In this document: piece after piece, positions 60,249 to 64,000 of the stretch | How positions within the stretch are numbered: position 1 is the stretch's first letter | How the letters are laid out: each line of letters begins with the position of its first letter | Origin: Pseudarthrobacter sulfonivorans | GTDB taxonomy: Bacteria; Actinomycetota; Actinomycetes; Actinomycetales; Micrococcaceae | Assembly (NCBI RefSeq): GCF_014712225.1 | Contig: NZ_JACXBW010000022.1 | Coordinates: 1-64,000 of the forward strand | DNA: 64,000 nt | Reading direction: 5' to 3' | The notes under the pieces: generated by a model | What the model was told of the DNA's origin: nothing | What the model saw: the letters and a program-made list of their open reading frames with translations, nothing else | Databases searched by the model: none | Program-made: the position numbers and the translations under genes

Positions 60249-61691
60249 ATGCCTGAAACTGCCGCCACAGCTGATACCCGCACGCCCTCCGGACGCCTGG
60301 CCCTCGCCGCGTCACCGGAGCCGATCGCCCTGGGCCCGCTGGACGGCCGCTACCAGTCCGCCGTCGCGCCCCTCGTTGACTACTTGTCCGAAGCGGCGCT
60401 CAACCGTGACCGCGTGGCGGTGGAAGTCGAATGGCTCATCCACCTGACCAGCAACAGCGTCCTTCCCGGGGCAGGCCCGCTGAGCCAGGAGCAGCAGGAC
60501 CGGCTCCGCACCATCGTCACGGAATTCAATGCCGCGTCCGTCTCCGAACTCGCCGAAATCGAAGCCGTCACGGTCCACGACGTCAAGGCCGTGGAGTACT
60601 ACATCGGCCGCCGTCTTCCCGGCATCGGCATCGAGAACCTGACCGCCATGGTCCACTTCGGCTGCACGTCCGAGGACATCAACAACCTCTCCTACGCCCT
60701 GGGCGTCAAGGGCGCTGTGGAGGACGTGTGGCTGCCCGCCGCCCGCGCCCTGGTGGCCCAGATCAGCAAGATGGCCGAGGACAACCGCGCCGTGCCCATG
60801 CTCTCCCGCACCCACGGCCAGCCCGCCACTCCCACCACCCTCGGCAAGGAACTGGCCGTCATCGCGCACCGTCTGACCCGCCAGCTGGACCGGATCGCCA
60901 AAACCGAATACCTGGGCAAGATCAACGGCGCCACGGGCACCTACGCCGCGCACGTCGCGTCAGTCCCGGGCGCCGACTGGCAGCAGGTTGCGAAGTCCTT
61001 CGTGGAGGGCCTGGGCCTGACCTGGAACCCGCTGACCACCCAGATCGAGAGCCACGACTGGCAGGCCGAACTGTACGCCGACGTCGCACGGTTCAACCGG
61101 ATCCTGCACAACGTCTGCACCGACATCTGGAGCTACATCTCCATCGGCTACTTCGCCCAGATCCCGGTGGCCGGTGCCACCGGATCCTCCACGATGCCGC
61201 ATAAGGTCAATCCGATCCGTTTCGAAAACGCCGAGGCCAACCTGGAGATTTCCTCCGGCCTCCTGGACGTCCTGGGCTCCACCCTGGTGACCTCCCGCTG
61301 GCAGCGCGACCTCACTGACTCCTCCAGCCAGCGCAACATCGGCGTGGCCTTCGGCCACTCGCTGCTGGCCATCTCCAACGTGGCCAAGGGCCTGGACCGC
61401 CTCGATGTGGCCGAGGACGTCCTTGCCGGTGACCTCGATACCAACTGGGAAGTCCTGGGCGAAGCGATCCAGATGGTCATGCGCGCCGAGGCGATCGCCG
61501 GCGTCGAAGGCATGGAAAACCCGTACGAACGGCTCAAGGACCTCACCCGCGGACAGCGCGTGGACGCCGCCCGCATGCAGGAGTTCGTCCAGAGCCTGGG
61601 CCTCTCCAAGAACGCCGAGGCACGGCTGCTCGCCCTCACGCCCGGCAAGTACACCGGCATCGCGGACCAGCTGGTGGACCACCTGAAGTAG
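60249..61691 (+). CDS. purB: Adenylosuccinate lyase
   Basis: A 480-residue fumarase/aspartase-superfamily lyase. The C3 signature SSTMPHKVNPIRFENAEANLE is complete, with HFGCTSEDINN (second region), and the His in RTHGQPATPTTLGK (general acid region). It catalyses two purine steps: SAICAR to AICAR and adenylosuccinate to AMP. Length is as E. coli PurB type. ATG 60249 lacks a clear ribosome site. It is monocistronic, closed by a hairpin. Confidence 0.93.
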   Translation: MPETAATADTRTPSGRLALAASPEPIALGPLDGRYQSAVAPLVDYLSEAALNRDRVAVEVEWLIHLTSNSVLPGAGPLSQEQQDRLRTIVTEFNAASVSELAEIEAVTVHDVKAVEYYIGRRLPGIGIENLTAMVHFGCTSEDINNLSYALGVKGAVEDVWLPAARALVAQISKMAEDNRAVPMLSRTHGQPATPTTLGKELAVIAHRLTRQLDRIAKTEYLGKINGATGTYAAHVASVPGADWQQVAKSFVEGLGLTWNPLTTQIESHDWQAELYADVARFNRILHNVCTDIWSYISIGYFAQIPVAGATGSSTMPHKVNPIRFENAEANLEISSGLLDVLGSTLVTSRWQRDLTDSSSQRNIGVAFGHSLLAISNVAKGLDRLDVAEDVLAGDLDTNWEVLGEAIQMVMRAEAIAGVEGMENPYERLKDLTRGQRVDAARMQEFVQSLGLSKNAEARLLALTPGKYTGIADQLVDHLK

Positions 61692-61723
61692 GGCGTTTCA
61701 CCAGCAGCAAAAAGTACGACGCC

Positions 61724-61751
61724 GGCGCCGGGCTCCCAGGGGCCCGGCGCC
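61724..61751 (+). terminator. Terminator of purB
   Basis: GGCGCCGGGC (61724-61733) / GCCCGGCGCC (61742-61751), 8-base loop, then TTGGTTTCC. Preceded by AAAAAGTACGACGCC, the same lead-in seen at the mtlD and ptsH terminators. Confidence 0.75.
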
Positions 61752-61801
61752 TTGGTTTCCGGTTGCTACAACCCGCGGCCGGCAGGTGCGAGACTGGACG
61801 G

Positions 61802-62482
61802 ATGAAGCTGCTCCTCATCCGCCACGGACAGACCCCCGGCAACGTACTCGGCCAACTGGACACCGCCCACCCGGGGCCGGGGCTCACCGAACTGGGCGAG
61901 CGGCAGGCGGCGGCCATGGCGCGGTCCCTGGCCAATGAAAAGATCGGCGCCCTGTACGCGTCCACGCTGGTGCGGACCCAGATCACTGCTGCGCCCCTGT
62001 CCAGGCTCCAGGGCCTCGAGGTTGAAGTGCTGGACGGACTGCACGAAATCGAGGCCGGCTCCCTGGAGAAGCTCACCGACCATGAAGCCCACAAGCGGTA
62101 CATGACCACGGTCTTTGCCTGGGCGGCCGGTGACCTTGACCGGCGGATGCCTGCCGGCCCGGACGGGAATGAATTTTTTGAAAGGTACGACGCCGACATC
62201 GCCAGGATCGCCGAACGCGCCGCCCGCGGGCTGGACTCCGCCGTCGTCGCCGTAGTCAGCCACGGCGCCGCTATCCGCACGTGGGCCGGCCTGCGCGCCT
62301 CAGGAGCCGACCACGAGTTCGCCGCCCGCCATGTACTGGCCAACACCGGCATCGTGGCTTTGGAAGGCGATCCCGACTCGGGGTGGAAACTGATTCATTG
62401 GGACGGCAGCCCCATCGGCGGACTGGCCCTTGCGGACCCCACAGCCGAGGACCCCACGGGCACGGACGTGGCCGGCCCGTAA
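61802..62482 (+). CDS. Histidine phosphatase family protein (phosphoglycerate-mutase-like)
   Basis: A 226-residue protein of the RHG family. The phosphohistidine is in LLLIRHGQTPGNVLG near residue 8; Arg at LYASTLVRTQITAAPL, acid Glu in LHEIEAGSLEKLTDHEAH, and the second His in VVAVVSHGAAIRTWAGL. All four catalytic residues are in place. It is probably a phosphatase (small metabolite) rather than a mutase. ATG 61802; an in-frame start 39 bases upstream has no merit. Same direction as purB, separated by the terminator. Confidence 0.88.
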   Translation: MKLLLIRHGQTPGNVLGQLDTAHPGPGLTELGERQAAAMARSLANEKIGALYASTLVRTQITAAPLSRLQGLEVEVLDGLHEIEAGSLEKLTDHEAHKRYMTTVFAWAAGDLDRRMPAGPDGNEFFERYDADIARIAERAARGLDSAVVAVVSHGAAIRTWAGLRASGADHEFAARHVLANTGIVALEGDPDSGWKLIHWDGSPIGGLALADPTAEDPTGTDVAGP

Positions 62483-62505
62483 CAGCCGGAGGCGGCTGCG
62501 CGCTT

Positions 62506-63396
62506 TCAGCGCCGGTGAAGTAGCCTTGCCGGCTGCGGGTTAACCGCCAGTCGCCGGGCCATGACCGCTGCTTCCGCTGCGGACGGGCGTGCGGCGCTGT
62601 CCATGGCGGTGACTGCACGCAGCAACGCACCCCACCCGGGCCCCAACGAAGCTGGAACCACAGGGCTGCGCAGTGTCCGCGCCACGAGGGACTCCACCGC
62701 CGTGCCGGTGTACGCCCTTTCCGCGGTCAGGAGTTCCAGGAGGACCAGGCCCAGGGCGTAGACGTCCCAGGACGGCTGTGCGGCACCACCGGAGGCCTGC
62801 TCCGGACTCATGTAATGCACAGTTCCTGATGACATGCCCGGCTCGGGCGCCGCGCCGGCGGCTGCCGCAATGCCGAAGTCCACAATCCGGACCGGGCTTC
62901 GACGCAGCCCGCTGAGCATGAGGTTGGCGGGCTTGATGTCCCGGTGGACCAGGCCCCGGCCGTGAAGGTGGCTGAGGCCACCGAAAAGCCCGCCGGCCCA
63001 GGCCGCAACCTGCTGCGGGGAAGGCAACGGGCCGCGGGCCACCTCCGCAAGGCTGGGGCCAAGTGCCAGTTCCTCCACAATGTAGGACCGGCCCGGCAGT
63101 TGGCCGGCCACCGGCATGGTTCCGCCCTCAAAGAAGGTGATGACCGACGGATGGTCCAGACCGGCCAGAACGGCAGCTTCGTTGGCGATCCTCCCGCGGT
63201 GCTTGGGCGAGTCGTCAGCCGCAATCTTCACGGCGACGTCGCGGCCGCCCGCCAGGTCCACGGCACGGAAGACCTCGGCCATGGAGCCACGACCCAGACG
63301 CTCCCTCAGCTGGAAGCGGCCGCCCACCACGATTTCGTCGGCGATCGTGACAGGCGTGGACACTACGGCCGGGGGCGCACCCGAAAGGACGGTCAC
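62506..63396 (-). CDS. Soluble serine/threonine protein kinase
   Basis: A 296-residue Hanks-type kinase. Gly loop LGRGSMAEVFRAVD, VAVKIA (Lys), catalytic loop LVHRDIKPANLMLS, DFG as VDFGIAAA, and APE-type GTVHYMSPEQ. There is no PASTA domain or membrane helix; the kinase domain fills nearly the whole chain, with about 30 C-terminal residues beyond. GTG 63396 is chosen: GTGA overlaps the stop of the upstream 99-residue gene by four bases, which indicates coupling. Targets unknown. Confidence 0.88.
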   Translation of the reverse strand: MTVLSGAPPAVVSTPVTIADEIVVGGRFQLRERLGRGSMAEVFRAVDLAGGRDVAVKIAADDSPKHRGRIANEAAVLAGLDHPSVITFFEGGTMPVAGQLPGRSYIVEELALGPSLAEVARGPLPSPQQVAAWAGGLFGGLSHLHGRGLVHRDIKPANLMLSGLRRSPVRIVDFGIAAAAGAAPEPGMSSGTVHYMSPEQASGGAAQPSWDVYALGLVLLELLTAERAYTGTAVESLVARTLRSPVVPASLGPGWGALLRAVTAMDSAARPSAAEAAVMARRLAVNPQPARLLHRR

Positions 63397-63692
63397 GCCG
63401 GAGGAGTGGCGGTGAGGATCGGCACGCGCTGCTCCGGTGTCAGTGATTCTGCCGGTTCCGTCCAGCCAGTCGCCCAGGCATCGAGCTGGAAGCCGCAGCT
63501 GCAGCGCCAAACGGGCGGCAGCCGGACCGGCCCCTCCGCCGGCTCAAACGTGTAGTCGACCGCACATCCGCCTACCGCCGGAACCACTATTTCCATCTCC
63601 GTGGCGCAGTGAACGGGCCAATCGCCGCCTTCGCTTGCGTACGGTAAAGGACCCGGCGGCAGTGCCTCACAGAATGTATCGATCGCGCTCAT
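63393..63692 (-). CDS. Uncharacterised 99-residue protein coupled to the kinase
   Basis: I do not recognise it. An acidic protein of 99 residues starting at ATG 63692. The end has a Cys-x-Cys motif in VWRCSCGFQLDAWATG, and the middle a Cys in GGCAVDYTFEPAEG and in VHCATEMEIVV, so four cysteines could bind a metal. No membrane segment. It overlaps the kinase start by four bases (GTGA). The gene pair suggests a shared function; whether it is a substrate or a regulator is unknown. Confidence 0.6.
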   Translation of the reverse strand: MSAIDTFCEALPPGPLPYASEGGDWPVHCATEMEIVVPAVGGCAVDYTFEPAEGPVRLPPVWRCSCGFQLDAWATGWTEPAESLTPEQRVPILTATPPA

Positions 63693-63746
63693 GACTCCCT
63701 TAAGGTTTTTCAGGAATGATCATAAGCATACATATTACTAGTCGCC

Positions 63747-64000
63747 CTAGCTATTTTCTCCCGTTTCGGCGTGCGGAGTCTCGAGCGCGCGGGTCATGCG
63801 TTCGAGGAATGCGACCACCACACGGGCCTCTTCCACTGAGAGCGCCTCGGCCACGGACATCATCCGGCGGTGCATCCCGCCGAGCGTCTCTCGGACCTCG
63901 CGGTCGGAGTCGGCGGTCGGCACCACCACAACCGACCGACGGTCGGAAGGATGGGACTCCCGGCGCACGTGTCCGCTCGCCACCAAGCGATCGATCAGGG
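63747..64000 (-). CDS. MarR-family regulator, C-terminal part (start beyond window)
   Basis: Continues past base 64000 on the minus strand. The visible ~84 residues begin LIDRLVASGHVRRESHPSDRRSVVVVPTADSDREV, i.e. the wing of a MarR winged helix (DRR motif), followed by the C-terminal dimer helix EALSVEEARVVVAFLERMTRALETP. The HTH itself lies outside. Target genes are not visible; the adjacent genes in the window are kinase-related. Confidence 0.85.
   Translation of the reverse strand, partial: LIDRLVASGHVRRESHPSDRRSVVVVPTADSDREVRETLGGMHRRMMSVAEALSVEEARVVVAFLERMTRALETPHAETGENS

Overview
The window is high-GC actinobacterial DNA, most likely from the Arthrobacter/Pseudarthrobacter group (Micrococcaceae). 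This is inferred from gene content: a DUF222/HNH endonuclease tail, a corynebacterial/rhodococcal-type phenylpropanoid cluster, separate alpha/beta branched-chain 2-oxoacid dehydrogenase genes, a WXG100-like pair, and frequent GTG/TTG starts. I could not search databases, so names rest on motifs, family knowledge and gene order.

Layout. 1-1.1 kb: HNH endonuclease tail and an HD hydrolase. 1.1-8.4 kb: a complete p-hydroxycinnamate (phenylpropanoid) beta-oxidative deacetylation cluster. A MarR repressor is divergent from an SDR, a metal-dependent hydrolase, an acyl-CoA dehydrogenase, a MaoC hydratase, an MHS transporter and a CoA ligase, in the order of the Corynebacterium phdR-BCDE genes with phdT and phdA appended. 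8.4-13.2 kb: gluQ, a frameshifted IS30-family element sitting inside a palindromic repeat, two Lrp regulators, a LysE exporter and an NTF2-like protein. 13.2-22.9 kb: a TPR-like protein, a DUF456 protein, malic enzyme with three palindromic sites upstream, a TetR regulator, three MFS transporters, rraA and a small dimeric-barrel-like protein.

23-33 kb: GNAT remnant, cycA, a YclNOPQ-like siderophore importer behind an IdeR/DtxR-type box, then the mannitol locus (tetR-mtlA-mtlD) divergent from ptsI-ptsH, together a whole PTS phosphorelay. 35.7-40.7 kb: alpha/beta hydrolase, excisionase-type HTH protein, an AdeR-like PucR regulator divergent from ald (as in Bacillus), and a Gfo/Idh/MocA oxidoreductase. 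40.8-46.8 kb: an oligopeptide ABC transporter with a fused two-domain ATPase. 47.1-52 kb: TetR/FMN reductase pair, GerMN-type lipoprotein, aminotransferase, universal stress protein, small membrane protein. 51.9-57.6 kb: aromatic/histidinol-phosphate aminotransferase, then bkdA-bkdB-bkdC and a PAP2 protein. 57.7-64 kb: holin-like protein, WXG100-like/esterase pair, purB, histidine phosphatase, soluble Ser/Thr kinase with a coupled small protein, and a partial MarR gene.

Beyond genes, the most striking structure is an interspersed repeat family. A 13-bp motif (CGCTCTCTCACTT) recurs with an exact 32-bp period at five intergenic sites, mostly in the sense orientation just after stop codons, next to strong hairpins and, twice, next to G-quadruplex-capable tracts. 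A second family (arms CAACGCGGGGTCA) has two copies, one split by the IS30 element. Many divergent promoters carry clean dyads suited to the adjacent regulator.
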